Positions 26,723-36,070 of a stretch of 64,000 nucleotides of DNA are shown here, in pieces. The translations under genes were made by a program, and so were the position numbers. The DNA is taken from positions 1-64,000 of the forward strand of contig JBJFHL010000087.1 of assembly GCA_051893555.1 (NCBI GenBank), in the 5' to 3' direction. Each line of letters starts with the position of its first letter. Position 1 is the first letter of the stretch. Under the pieces are notes generated by a model. It saw only the letters and a program-made list of their open reading frames with translations, made no database searches and was not told the DNA's origin. Source of the stretch: RGIG7179 sp051893555. GTDB lineage: Bacteria; Bacillota; Clostridia; Peptostreptococcales; Anaerovoracaceae.

Positions 26723-26839
26723 CGGTCCGTAACGCCGGTCAGTTTCGACGGTCCGTAACGCCGGTCAGTTTCGACGGTCCGTAACACCGGTCTGTTCCGG
26801 CGATCCGTTGCAGCGGTCCGTAACACCGGTCCGTTCCGG
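26723..26839. repeat. 26-bp GC-rich tandem repeat between sbcC and dusB
   Basis: The unit CGGTCCGTAACGCCGGTCAG plus 6 nt (TTTCGA) occurs at 26723, 26749 and 26775, and again at 26814 after a 13-bp partial unit. The last copies are diverged. Short CGGCGGTCCGCTTC repeats precede it. It abuts the dusB stop codon. Confidence 0.85.
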
Positions 26840-26841
26840 GA

Positions 26842-27849
26842 TCAGCCGATGGCATGGATGGCCCCCTCCAGTGTCTTTGCATCTGTGATCTGGTTGACCT
26901 GACCGCGGAAGGCGGCTGCGCCGTGGACGCCTTTCAGGTACCAGCCCACATGTTTGCGCATTTCCCGTACCGCAGCGTATTCCCCTTTCAGTTCCAGCAT
27001 ATCGCGGAAGTGACGAAGCATCATCTCTTTCTTTTCCTCCGTGGTTGGCGGAGACGGCAGTTCTTCGCCCTTCCAGGCTGCGATCATTTCCCGGAAGATC
27101 CACGGATTTCCCAGGGCACCCCGTCCCACCATGACGAAGTCACAGCCGGTCTCTTCCATCATCCGCATGGCGGACGGACCGTCCGTTACATCTCCGTTGC
27201 CGATGACAGGTATGCTGACTGCACGCTTCACTCGTGCGATGACGGACCAGTCCGCCTTTCCGCTGTAAAACTGTTCTCTTGTCCTGCCATGTACCGTAAT
27301 GGCGGACGCACCTGCTGCGGAGATGGCATGGGCGACTTCCACTGCATTGATATGGTCTTCATCCCAGCCTGCACGAATTTTTGCGGTGACCGGCTTGGAG
27401 CTGTTTTTTACCACCGCAGAGACCAGATCATACACCAGATCCGGATCCTTCATCAGCGCGGCTCCTTCTCCGTTTTTTACGATTTTCGGCACCGGACAGC
27501 CCATGTTGATGTCCAGCAGCGCGTTTTCACAGCCGTCCAGTTCCCGTGCAGTGAAGGCCAGGATGTCCGGCTCATGACCGAAGATCTGAAATCCCACCGG
27601 CTTTTCATCATCATAAACAGTCAGCAGTCTGCCGGTGTTTTTATCCTTATACCAGAGCCCTTTTCCGCTGACCATTTCGCTGCAGGTCAGGGCCGCGCCC
27701 ATCTCCCGGCAGAGTCTGCGGGTCGGTGCGTCAGTGATCCCGGCCAGCGGCGCCAGCAAAAACGGATTGTCCAGCTGCAGGCTGCCGATGCGCAATTCTT
27801 TCTTATCCTTCCGAATGATCTTATCCTCCAAAATGATCTTATCCTCCAA
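26842..27849 (-). CDS. dusB: tRNA-dihydrouridine synthase, DusB type
   Basis: An FMN-dependent TIM-barrel enzyme that reduces uridine in tRNA D-loops. Signatures are FLLAPLAGITDAPTRRLC, the catalytic Cys in NMGCPVPKIVKNGEGAALM, VTAKIRAGWD, VHGRTREQFYSGKADW, IGNGDV and MVGRGALGNPW. The start is uncertain because the 5' end is built of short repeats. I favour the TTG at 27849 (GGAGGAG 8 nt upstream); a GTG at 27900 and a TTG at 27795 are also in frame, and family alignment begins only near 27795. An 18-bp direct repeat (TTGGAGGATAAGATCATT) within the N-terminal coding region adds a duplicated LEDKII segment. Confidence 0.9.
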   Translation of the reverse strand: MEDKIILEDKIIRKDKKELRIGSLQLDNPFLLAPLAGITDAPTRRLCREMGAALTCSEMVSGKGLWYKDKNTGRLLTVYDDEKPVGFQIFGHEPDILAFTARELDGCENALLDINMGCPVPKIVKNGEGAALMKDPDLVYDLVSAVVKNSSKPVTAKIRAGWDEDHINAVEVAHAISAAGASAITVHGRTREQFYSGKADWSVIARVKRAVSIPVIGNGDVTDGPSAMRMMEETGCDFVMVGRGALGNPWIFREMIAAWKGEELPSPPTTEEKKEMMLRHFRDMLELKGEYAAVREMRKHVGWYLKGVHGAAAFRGQVNQITDAKTLEGAIHAIG

Positions 27850-27863
27850 ACTCTTTTCTCCTC

Positions 27864-27958
27864 CAAACGCTTCTTGTTCACCCAAACGCTTCTTGTTCAC
27901 CCAAACACTTCTTGTTCACCCAAACGCTTCTTGTTCACCCAAACGCTTCTTGTTCACC
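27864..27958. repeat. 19-bp x 5 tandem repeat at the dusB 5' end
   Basis: Five nearly perfect copies of CAAACGCTTCTTGTTCACC, one with a single change. The unit is not a multiple of 3, so copy-number change shifts the frame upstream of dusB and moves in-frame GTG codons. Confidence 0.95.
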
Positions 27959-28088
27959 CATGTTTTCATCCATTTCGACCCAAAAAATGCGAAAAAGGTT
28001 GAATTCTCCAATCCCGATGCACCGAAAAAGCAAGTTTTTTGCTCATAATGCAATAAAAACCGTCAAAATGCTTCCATTTATTTCTATA

Positions 28089-28117
28089 ATAGTATAATTA
28101 TTCTATAATCGAATCAA
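28089..28117 (-). promoter_or_regulatory. dusB promoter
   Basis: On the minus strand TTGATT (28117-28112), a 17-bp spacer and TACTAT (28094-28089). It lies in an AT-rich stretch upstream of the 19-bp repeats, giving a leader of roughly 200 nt. Confidence 0.55.
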
Positions 28118-28187
28118 CCTTTTTTGCAAAAAAACACGCCATTTGGATGAGTGGACGCCTTTCGCCGGCGGGGGCGAGCGAAAAAAC

Positions 28188-28232
28188 GGCAGCCAGAGGG
28201 TTGGCAGCCGGAGGGTTGGCAGCCGGCGGGTT
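28188..28232. repeat. 15-bp x 3 GC-rich tandem repeat
   Basis: Three copies of GGCAGCCRGMGGGTT in the gap between dusB and the PucR-type gene. Plus-strand open frames across it code only repeats. Confidence 0.8.
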
Positions 28233-28279
28233 GGCAGGCTCGGCGGGGGCTGCCGTAGCCGTGCCGGGGCGGGGCCCAC

Positions 28280-28414
28280 GGACAGGAAATGCTAGCCCGC
28301 CCCCACGGACAGGAAATGCTAGCCCGCCCCCATGGACAGGAAATGCTGGCCCGCCCCCACGGACAGGAAATGCTGGCCCGCCCCCATGGACAGGAAAGGC
28401 TGGCCCGCCCCCGC
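28280..28414. repeat. 27-bp x 5 GC-rich tandem repeat
   Basis: Five copies with unit GGACAGGAAATGCTAGCCCG plus CCCCCAY, differing at a few bases. Open frames through it (for example repeating ARPHGQEML) look like by-products of a unit length divisible by 3. Confidence 0.9.
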
Positions 28415-28444
28415 GGTCCAGCCTCTGATTGTATGGTTTCAGTT

Positions 28445-28528
28445 GTTTCGCAGGCCGTCCCGCTCGTTTCGCAGCCTGTTCCGCTCGTTTCGCAGCCTGT
28501 TCCGCTCGTTTCGCAGCCCGTTCCGGTT
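28445..28528. repeat. 21-bp x 4 tandem repeat overlapping the pucR-type stop
   Basis: Four copies of GTTTCGCAGCCTGTTCCGCT plus C; the last overlaps the stop codon at 28527. On the minus strand the unit resembles the last codons of the gene (GAGCGGACGGCGAAA), so it may have grown by duplication of the gene's own 3' end. Confidence 0.85.
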
Positions 28529-30104
28529 ATTTCGCCGTCCGCTCCAGCCGCTTCAGGGCCAGGGCCACGGTCAGACCCGGAATGACCCGGTTGCCGGTGA
28601 TCTCGGCACCGAGCACTTCGTTGATCTTCTTCAGACGGTATTGTACCGTATTGGTATGGATGCCCATGAACTCGGAGGTTTTGCCGCTGTTCATGCCCGC
28701 ATCCAGCACGAAGGTCTCCAGCGTGTCCAGCAGCTGGCGGGACTTGTTGTCCCCCTCCTTGGTGAACGGTTCCAGCAGATCCATATAGTTCTTTTTCAGG
28801 TTGCCGCCCTGCACCTGGATGTTGATGCAGTTGGATACCAGCACTAGTTCGTACTTAGAGAATACCCGCTTATATGGGAAGATCCCTTCCACGAAGGACC
28901 AGGTCTCGTTGATGAGGCGGAAGCCGTCGCCGGCGCCTTCGATGCCGCTGGTGCCGGTCACATGGAAGATCCGGACGCCGTCCTGCGCCTTCAGATGATC
29001 GTAAATGTCGATGCAGACCGCTTTGTCGCTGGTCTCGCTTTCCTGCTGCAGCTTGCTGCCCCGGAAAATAATTCCGTAGGTTTCTTCGCCTTCTGCAATG
29101 CGGATGATGCTTACCATGCCGGCTTCCCGGAATTCATTGAGGACTGCTTCCCCTGCAGGTGTCTCGATGCCCTTGGCGTGGAACACACTGATGATGTCGG
29201 CAGGTTTTACGCCGGCCTCCTCCTTCAGGGAATACGCCAGGGACTTGTTGCCGCGGATCAGGGCCTTGGCGAATTCCGCCCTGGCATCCCGCACAGGCGT
29301 ATACTTCCACATACCCATGGCCAGTTCGATGATCTCTGCCAGCTTGGTGATCTCACCGGCAGAGTAATTGTCTTCATTGTCGACGATCAGCAGGTAATGC
29401 TGTTCTCCGTTGATATTCAGAATGCCCCAGTAGGTCATGGTGCCGTCGATGTCCACCAGACTGTACACGTTGGACAGGTTCAGGGCAATCTGCTTGCCGC
29501 GGCTGATGGCCTCATCCACCGTGGTCCGCTGCCGTGTTTCGATGGTCAGCACCGGATTGAAGTCCTCACTGAGGAGCACCACCTGGAAATCGTTATTGAT
29601 GGCAGCTTCCCGCAGTGCCTGCTGGAAACTGCTGTGCTTTTCAAAATTCAGCAAATGGAAGATGGTATTGTTGATCAGGCTGTTTTTGAAGTTGCTTCCG
29701 TACAGAATCTGATCCATCACTTCCTTGATCAGGCTGGAATATCCGCCTTTGTTGCTGTCTACCATGATCAGCAGCGGCAGTCCCACTTCGTCGGCCGCCA
29801 CGATCAGTTCTTTCGGCACCTGCGTGCTGCTGTTGGCCTTCTGGAATACCGCAAGAGCCGCGATTCCGGATTTTGCGAGGCGACGCACCGTCTCACACTG
29901 GAGAGGACGGTTCTCCCGCATCCCCGAAAACGACGTGAGCACCAGTTCCTCCGGATTCCCGTTGAAACACACCGCATCTTCCGCACTGGCCGCATCGAGA
30001 ACGGAAATGGTTTTTACCCGATTTTCCAGGTTCCGTTCACCGGCCACCACGATACATTGTCTGAAGGACTCCAGCTGCAGACAATCCCTTACTGTTACTT
30101 TCAT
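28527..30104 (-). CDS. PucR-family transcriptional regulator
   Basis: A 525-residue protein. The N-terminal PucR ligand-sensing domain (about residues 1-125: MKVTVRDCLQLESFRQCIVVAG, FSGMRENRPL, AALAVFQKAN) leads through a GGDEF-like/CdaR middle region to a C-terminal PucR-type HTH (LLDTLETFVLDAGMNSGKTSEFMG, HTNTVQYRLKKINEVLG). Family members activate purine or amino-acid catabolic genes; no such target is adjacent, so its regulon is unknown. The start has GAGG 8 nt upstream. It begins 12 nt after the ftsH stop and is probably co-transcribed with ftsH. Confidence 0.9.
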   Translation of the reverse strand: MKVTVRDCLQLESFRQCIVVAGERNLENRVKTISVLDAASAEDAVCFNGNPEELVLTSFSGMRENRPLQCETVRRLAKSGIAALAVFQKANSSTQVPKELIVAADEVGLPLLIMVDSNKGGYSSLIKEVMDQILYGSNFKNSLINNTIFHLLNFEKHSSFQQALREAAINNDFQVVLLSEDFNPVLTIETRQRTTVDEAISRGKQIALNLSNVYSLVDIDGTMTYWGILNINGEQHYLLIVDNEDNYSAGEITKLAEIIELAMGMWKYTPVRDARAEFAKALIRGNKSLAYSLKEEAGVKPADIISVFHAKGIETPAGEAVLNEFREAGMVSIIRIAEGEETYGIIFRGSKLQQESETSDKAVCIDIYDHLKAQDGVRIFHVTGTSGIEGAGDGFRLINETWSFVEGIFPYKRVFSKYELVLVSNCINIQVQGGNLKKNYMDLLEPFTKEGDNKSRQLLDTLETFVLDAGMNSGKTSEFMGIHTNTVQYRLKKINEVLGAEITGNRVIPGLTVALALKRLERTAK

Positions 30105-30116
30105 AATGCCGCCTCT

Positions 30117-32261
<2,145 letters not shown>

Positions 32262-32393
32262 GATGCTCCCCTTTCGTTCCTTTCCATCCCCTCGGCACAC
32301 CCGGCCGGTTCAGCCGCTACCCACAAAGTCCGGCGTCTGCAGGAAAGGAAACTTGTTTTTCTATCACAAATAATCTTATTCATTCTACCATAT

Positions 32394-34004
32394 TCAGCAC
32401 AAATATTCAAGGACAATTATCCCCTCCGGCCCAGCAAAACCCGCAGAATCCGTCCGGTATCCGGCAGAAAAACGTCCTTTTTTTCCAAGGCTTCCCGTTT
32501 TTCCTTTTTCCCCCGGCAAAATCCACAGGATCTCGCTTCCGATGGCTGCCACCTGCAACCGGTCTCTCTCGGCTTTCGGCACCTTCATGTCCACCAGCAG
32601 ATCCTGCAGTTTCTTCCGGTGAAGTCCCCCGCCCGTGGCGATGGTCATAAAGTCGCCTGCTTTTCTTCTGCGCAAAATAATTTTGCCCGGCACGTCCTCT
32701 CCGTATACGGCTTTCAGTGCATCCAGGGAAAATCTGGCCTGCATCCGGCTCCCGGCGGAATCATGGCCGCCGGAATCGCACCCGCCGGAACCGCACCCGC
32801 CGAAATCAAAGCCGCCTGCCGGCGGGACATCACGCCCGGTGGTCGGCGCATCCTGCGTGGTCTGTGGCACTAGCTCCGTGAAGATCCGCAGCGTGCCCTG
32901 CGGTTGTGCGGCTTCGTCTTTTTCGATGGTCAGCCGTTCATAGACACGCTGCGCCGAAAATCCGTCCGGCAGCTCCCACCGGGCGGACGGGCTGTCTCCA
33001 TGCACAATCTGATCCATTCCGTCCAGGTGGGCCGCTGTCAGCCCTTCTTTCAGGCCGGCTTCCTTCGCTGCCTTCTGATAGATCCGCATCCGGACCGCCG
33101 GATGAAGCTGCCGCAGGGTTTCGATCTCCAGGCCGGCCGCCGCATCGGCCGGATGACCGGAAAGCACCGCATCCGCCTGACGGGTCAGATAGTCCTTATC
33201 GGCAGCGGCGGCTCGTCCCAGCCGGTTCACCGTCTCGATGATGTTTGGGTTGAAATGTTCCTGCAGGTACGGAATCAGTTCCAGACGGATCCGGTTCCGC
33301 ATATAGACCGTCTCCTCGTTGGTGTGGTCCCGCCTCGGCGTCAGCCCGCGTTCTGTGCAGTACGCTTCGATTTCCTCACGGCTCACATCCAGCAGCGGCC
33401 GGATGACGGCGAAGCCTCCTTCATCATATCGTTTATAGGCGATTCCTGCCAGTCCATCCGGCCCGCTGCCCCGCAAAAGGCGGAAGAGAATGGTTTCGCA
33501 CTGATCCTGCGCGTTTTGGGCCACGGCGATGGCAATCTGCTCCCGCGGCACCGGCGCCCCGCACGGCGCTGCGTCTGGATGCGCATGCCCTGCCGCGCCA
33601 TCAGGATGTGCATGTCCCGCCGCGCCATCAGGATGTGCATGTCCCGCCGCAATGTCCTCCGCGGTCTGGCGGAAGGCTTCGTAGCGCACCTTCCGGCCGG
33701 CTTCCTCCGGGGTCAGTCCTTCCTGCCGTGCGATGGCCGTGCAGTCGTAGCGAAAGGTTCTGCACGGCCAGCCTGCCGCTTCACAGAACCTCTCCACGAA
33801 AGCCTGATCCTCTTCCGCCGCGCCGGGGCGGAACATATGGTTCACGTGGACCGGATACAGGTTCAGATCCCACTCCGGGGCCATACTGCAAAGCACGTCA
33901 AACATGCACAGCGAATCGGGCCCGCCTGACAGACCCACCACGATGTGCATTCCTTTTTCCAGCAGCTGCTGTTTTCTGATTGTCTGCAAAATTGTGTTTT
34001 TCAT
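32394..34004 (-). CDS. tilS: tRNA(Ile)-lysidine synthetase TilS
   Basis: An N-type ATP pyrophosphatase that makes lysidine at the wobble position of the CAU isoleucine tRNA; normally essential. The PP-loop SGGPDS is clear, and LLRGSGPDGLAGI and the C-terminal RRRKAGDFM / KLQDLLVDMKVPKAERD regions fit. The usual H-x-DDQxET motif reads AQNAQDQCET, with Asn and Gln replacing His and the first Asp. A 27-bp repeat encodes three GHAHPDGAA-like units before this motif, and a Gly/Ser/Asp repeat lies near residue 420. I start at MKNTILQ by family alignment; a GTG at 34058 overlaps the upstream stop (GTGA) and would add 18 residues, so it is also possible. Confidence 0.88.
   Translation of the reverse strand: MKNTILQTIRKQQLLEKGMHIVVGLSGGPDSLCMFDVLCSMAPEWDLNLYPVHVNHMFRPGAAEEDQAFVERFCEAAGWPCRTFRYDCTAIARQEGLTPEEAGRKVRYEAFRQTAEDIAAGHAHPDGAAGHAHPDGAAGHAHPDAAPCGAPVPREQIAIAVAQNAQDQCETILFRLLRGSGPDGLAGIAYKRYDEGGFAVIRPLLDVSREEIEAYCTERGLTPRRDHTNEETVYMRNRIRLELIPYLQEHFNPNIIETVNRLGRAAAADKDYLTRQADAVLSGHPADAAAGLEIETLRQLHPAVRMRIYQKAAKEAGLKEGLTAAHLDGMDQIVHGDSPSARWELPDGFSAQRVYERLTIEKDEAAQPQGTLRIFTELVPQTTQDAPTTGRDVPPAGGFDFGGCGSGGCDSGGHDSAGSRMQARFSLDALKAVYGEDVPGKIILRRRKAGDFMTIATGGGLHRKKLQDLLVDMKVPKAERDRLQVAAIGSEILWILPGEKGKTGSLGKKGRFSAGYRTDSAGFAGPEGIIVLEYLC
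33570..33650. repeat. 27-bp x 3 minisatellite inside tilS
   Basis: Two identical copies (33597-33623, 33624-33650) and one diverged copy (33570-33596). In frame they add GHAHPDGAA-type units to TilS between the PP-loop region and the AQNAQDQCET motif. Confidence 0.85.
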
Positions 34005-34054
34005 TTTCTTCTTTGTATTGCAATTGGGCGATGTGGATTTCCGGTTGGTTTGTT

Positions 34055-34711
34055 TCACCGAAGCCGCACCACCGCCACGGTGGCGTCGTCTGTCGTTCTT
34101 CCTCTGTACTGCCGGATCGCTTCCTTTAAAATCCGGTCTGCCAGCTGCCGCGGTCCGTAATATCGGCCGGTTTCCATTTCATCGTCTATCAGCGATGTAA
34201 GATATCTGCCTACCCAGCTGCGTCTGCCGCTGTCTGAAATGCCGTCGGACATCAGGATGATGGTATCTCCCGGCGACAATGCCAGCGTAACCCGGGCCAG
34301 TTTCACCGCCGGCACGATGCCCACCGGCAGTGCCGGCTGCTGAATCCGCATCAGGCGGCCGCCGCGCACCACAAAAGACGGTGCGGCGGCCTGCTTATAG
34401 AACATGGCCATTCCTCGCTCCAGATCCAGTATCACCAGATCCAGGGTGGCAAAAATCTCATTCTGTTTCTGTTCCTGTTCCATATGCCGGTTGACGGTCT
34501 CAATGGCACGGCTGGCCGGCATGCCCTCTTTCAGAAGGCGGCGGAGCAGCCGCACCACCGCCTGGCTTTCTGCCGCCGCGGCGGAGCCGCGGCCCATGCC
34601 GTCGGACAGAATCACTGCCCGGCCGCCGCCGGGCAGGCTGCAGGATACCGCGGTATCGCCGCAGCCTTCTGTTTCCGCCGCCAGTGAAGCGTAACCAATG
34701 CTCACTTCCAT
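34055..34711 (-). CDS. SpoIIE-type PP2C phosphatase, cytosolic
   Basis: A protein of 218 residues matching only the catalytic domain of SpoIIE/RsbU-type phosphatases, with metal-binding motifs LSDGMGRGSAAAAES and ILMSDGISDSG and the C-terminal TTDDATVAVVRL. SpoIIE dephosphorylates the anti-anti-sigma factor SpoIIAA during sporulation, but the transmembrane part is missing here, so this may be a shortened SpoIIE or a different regulator. The start at 34711 follows GGAGGGGG by 5 nt; the longer frame to 34810 has no homology. Its stop overlaps a possible GTG start of tilS, matching the spoIIE-tilS-ftsH neighbourhood of Firmicutes. Confidence 0.85.
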   Translation of the reverse strand: MEVSIGYASLAAETEGCGDTAVSCSLPGGGRAVILSDGMGRGSAAAAESQAVVRLLRRLLKEGMPASRAIETVNRHMEQEQKQNEIFATLDLVILDLERGMAMFYKQAAAPSFVVRGGRLMRIQQPALPVGIVPAVKLARVTLALSPGDTIILMSDGISDSGRRSWVGRYLTSLIDDEMETGRYYGPRQLADRILKEAIRQYRGRTTDDATVAVVRLR

Positions 34712-34849
34712 GTCTTCCCCCTCCTGGTGCTCTTTTCCGATGATCCCTTCCGAAGAGAATACCACAGAGAGAGAAAAAAAGCTGTCGAAAGCCGCCGAAG
34801 CCGGGCGCATAGATTTTGCAAAGAAACCGGGCTGACCGATCCGACCGGG

Positions 34850-35680
34850 CTATTCGATATTAAAAAAGACTTTGGCGTTTTCCATGGTCTGCCGGGCCAC
34901 GTCTTCGTAGGTCATGCCCTTCAGCACGGCCACCCGCCGGGCCGTATATTCCACGTAAGGGGACATGTTCTTTTTGCCGCGGTGGGGTTCCGGCGTCAGG
35001 TACGGCGCGTCGGTTTCCACCAGCAGATACTCGATGGGGATCTGGGCGGCGACTTCGGAGGTTTTACGGTTGTTTTTGTAGGTCACGGGGCCGGCGATGG
35101 ACAGGGTCGCCCCCAGCTTCACGTACTGACGGCCCAGTTCCAGACTGCCGCTAAAGCAGTGGAGCAGCACCCGGGCGTCTTTTTCTTCCGTGCCGTCCGG
35201 TCCCTTTCGCTTCGGGAACCAGCTGCAGCGCTGGTCGCTGAATGCGCCTTCTTCTTTCAAAATGTCCATGGTTTCCTGGTCGGCTTCCCGGGAGTGGATC
35301 ACGATGGGCAGGTGCAGCTGGTTGGCCAGCTGAATCTGGCGGCGGAACCAGTACCGCTGTGTGTCGGCGTCGGACAGGTTATAGTGGAAATCCAGGCCGA
35401 TCTCGCCGATGGCCTGCACCTTTTCCTTCTTCGTCAGGGCGCCGATCATCTGCAGCATCTCTTCATCCATGGTTTTGGCGTCGTGGGGATGAACGCCCAC
35501 CGCGGCGTAGCACCACGGATTTTGCTGTGCGTCCTTCACCGCCTGCAGGGAGCTGGGCAGGTCAAAACCGATGTCCATCACGCAGGCCACGTCGGATGCC
35601 TCGATGGCCGCGATCAGTTGCTGCCGCTCCTCCTCGGTGTAGGTTTCATTATTAATATGTGTATGCGAATCAAAAAGCAT
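34850..35680 (-). CDS. TatD-family metal-dependent hydrolase
   Basis: A 276-residue TIM-barrel DNase or hydrolase. Metal and catalytic motifs are LFDSHTHIN, AVGVHPHDA, AIGEIGLDFHY, IVIHSREA, LLHCFSG and LLVETDAPYLTP. TatD proteins have 3'-5' exonuclease activity and commonly lie next to metG, as here. A loop (WFPKRKGPDGTEEKDAR) is somewhat longer than usual. The start at 35680 has GAGGAG 7 nt upstream. It is downstream of metG on the same strand but separated by 390 bp with hairpins. Confidence 0.92.
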   Translation of the reverse strand: MLFDSHTHINNETYTEEERQQLIAAIEASDVACVMDIGFDLPSSLQAVKDAQQNPWCYAAVGVHPHDAKTMDEEMLQMIGALTKKEKVQAIGEIGLDFHYNLSDADTQRYWFRRQIQLANQLHLPIVIHSREADQETMDILKEEGAFSDQRCSWFPKRKGPDGTEEKDARVLLHCFSGSLELGRQYVKLGATLSIAGPVTYKNNRKTSEVAAQIPIEYLLVETDAPYLTPEPHRGKKNMSPYVEYTARRVAVLKGMTYEDVARQTMENAKVFFNIE

Positions 35681-35705
35681 GTTTCTTCTCCTCAATGGAC
35701 AACAA

Positions 35706-35729
35706 GGAGGGGCAAAATTTCGCCCCTCC
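35706..35729. terminator. Hairpin just upstream of tatD
   Basis: The stem GGAGGGGC / GCCCCTCC has an 8-nt AT loop and no T-run. It lies in the tatD leader and could act as an attenuator or terminator for upstream transcription. Confidence 0.4.
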
Positions 35730-36070
35730 GATGGTTGCTGTAGGTTATTTTAGTTTGCACGGCAAAAGGGACGCCAAACTGCCTTTTTTCACCCCTGTGG
35801 CGTCCCGCAAAATCCATTCTGCGGATATTTTTCGCTTTTCAGGCGCGCTCTGCTTCCATATACTGTATTTCATTCAAAATACGTCCATGCCGTTCGACTT
35901 TTTTCGACACGAAAACGTGCCTGGGTGCAAGGATTTTGCGAAGCTTTTCCGAAAATTTGCTTCCGTCAGGGGCTTACGGGACGCCAATCGCTCTGAAAAT
36001 CGCCATTTGGCGTCCTTTTCGGTGTGCGGAAAGAGAAATCGCCCCGGTGCCGTCCCCGGCTGCGCTGTTC
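35730..36070. other. Non-coding gap between metG and tatD with two inverted hairpin copies
   Basis: No gene is seen. Two hairpins with nearly the same stem lie in opposite orientation: GGGACGCCA / TGGCGTCCC (35768-35806), followed by TTTTG on the minus strand, and GGACGCCAA / TTGGCGTCC (35979-36015), followed by TTTTC on the plus strand. They bracket about 170 bp. They look like terminators or a small mobile repeat; the first one fits as the metG terminator by orientation. Confidence 0.55.

Noticed and set aside
26723..28528. CRISPR array
   Set aside because: The repeats are directly adjacent without unique spacers of constant size, and no cas genes are present.
28147..28585. Plus-strand open frames made of ARPHGQEML and PLVSQPV repeats
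   Set aside because: They exist because the 27-bp and 21-bp repeat units are divisible by 3; they overlap the pucR-type gene antisense and have no ribosome binding site or other protein features.
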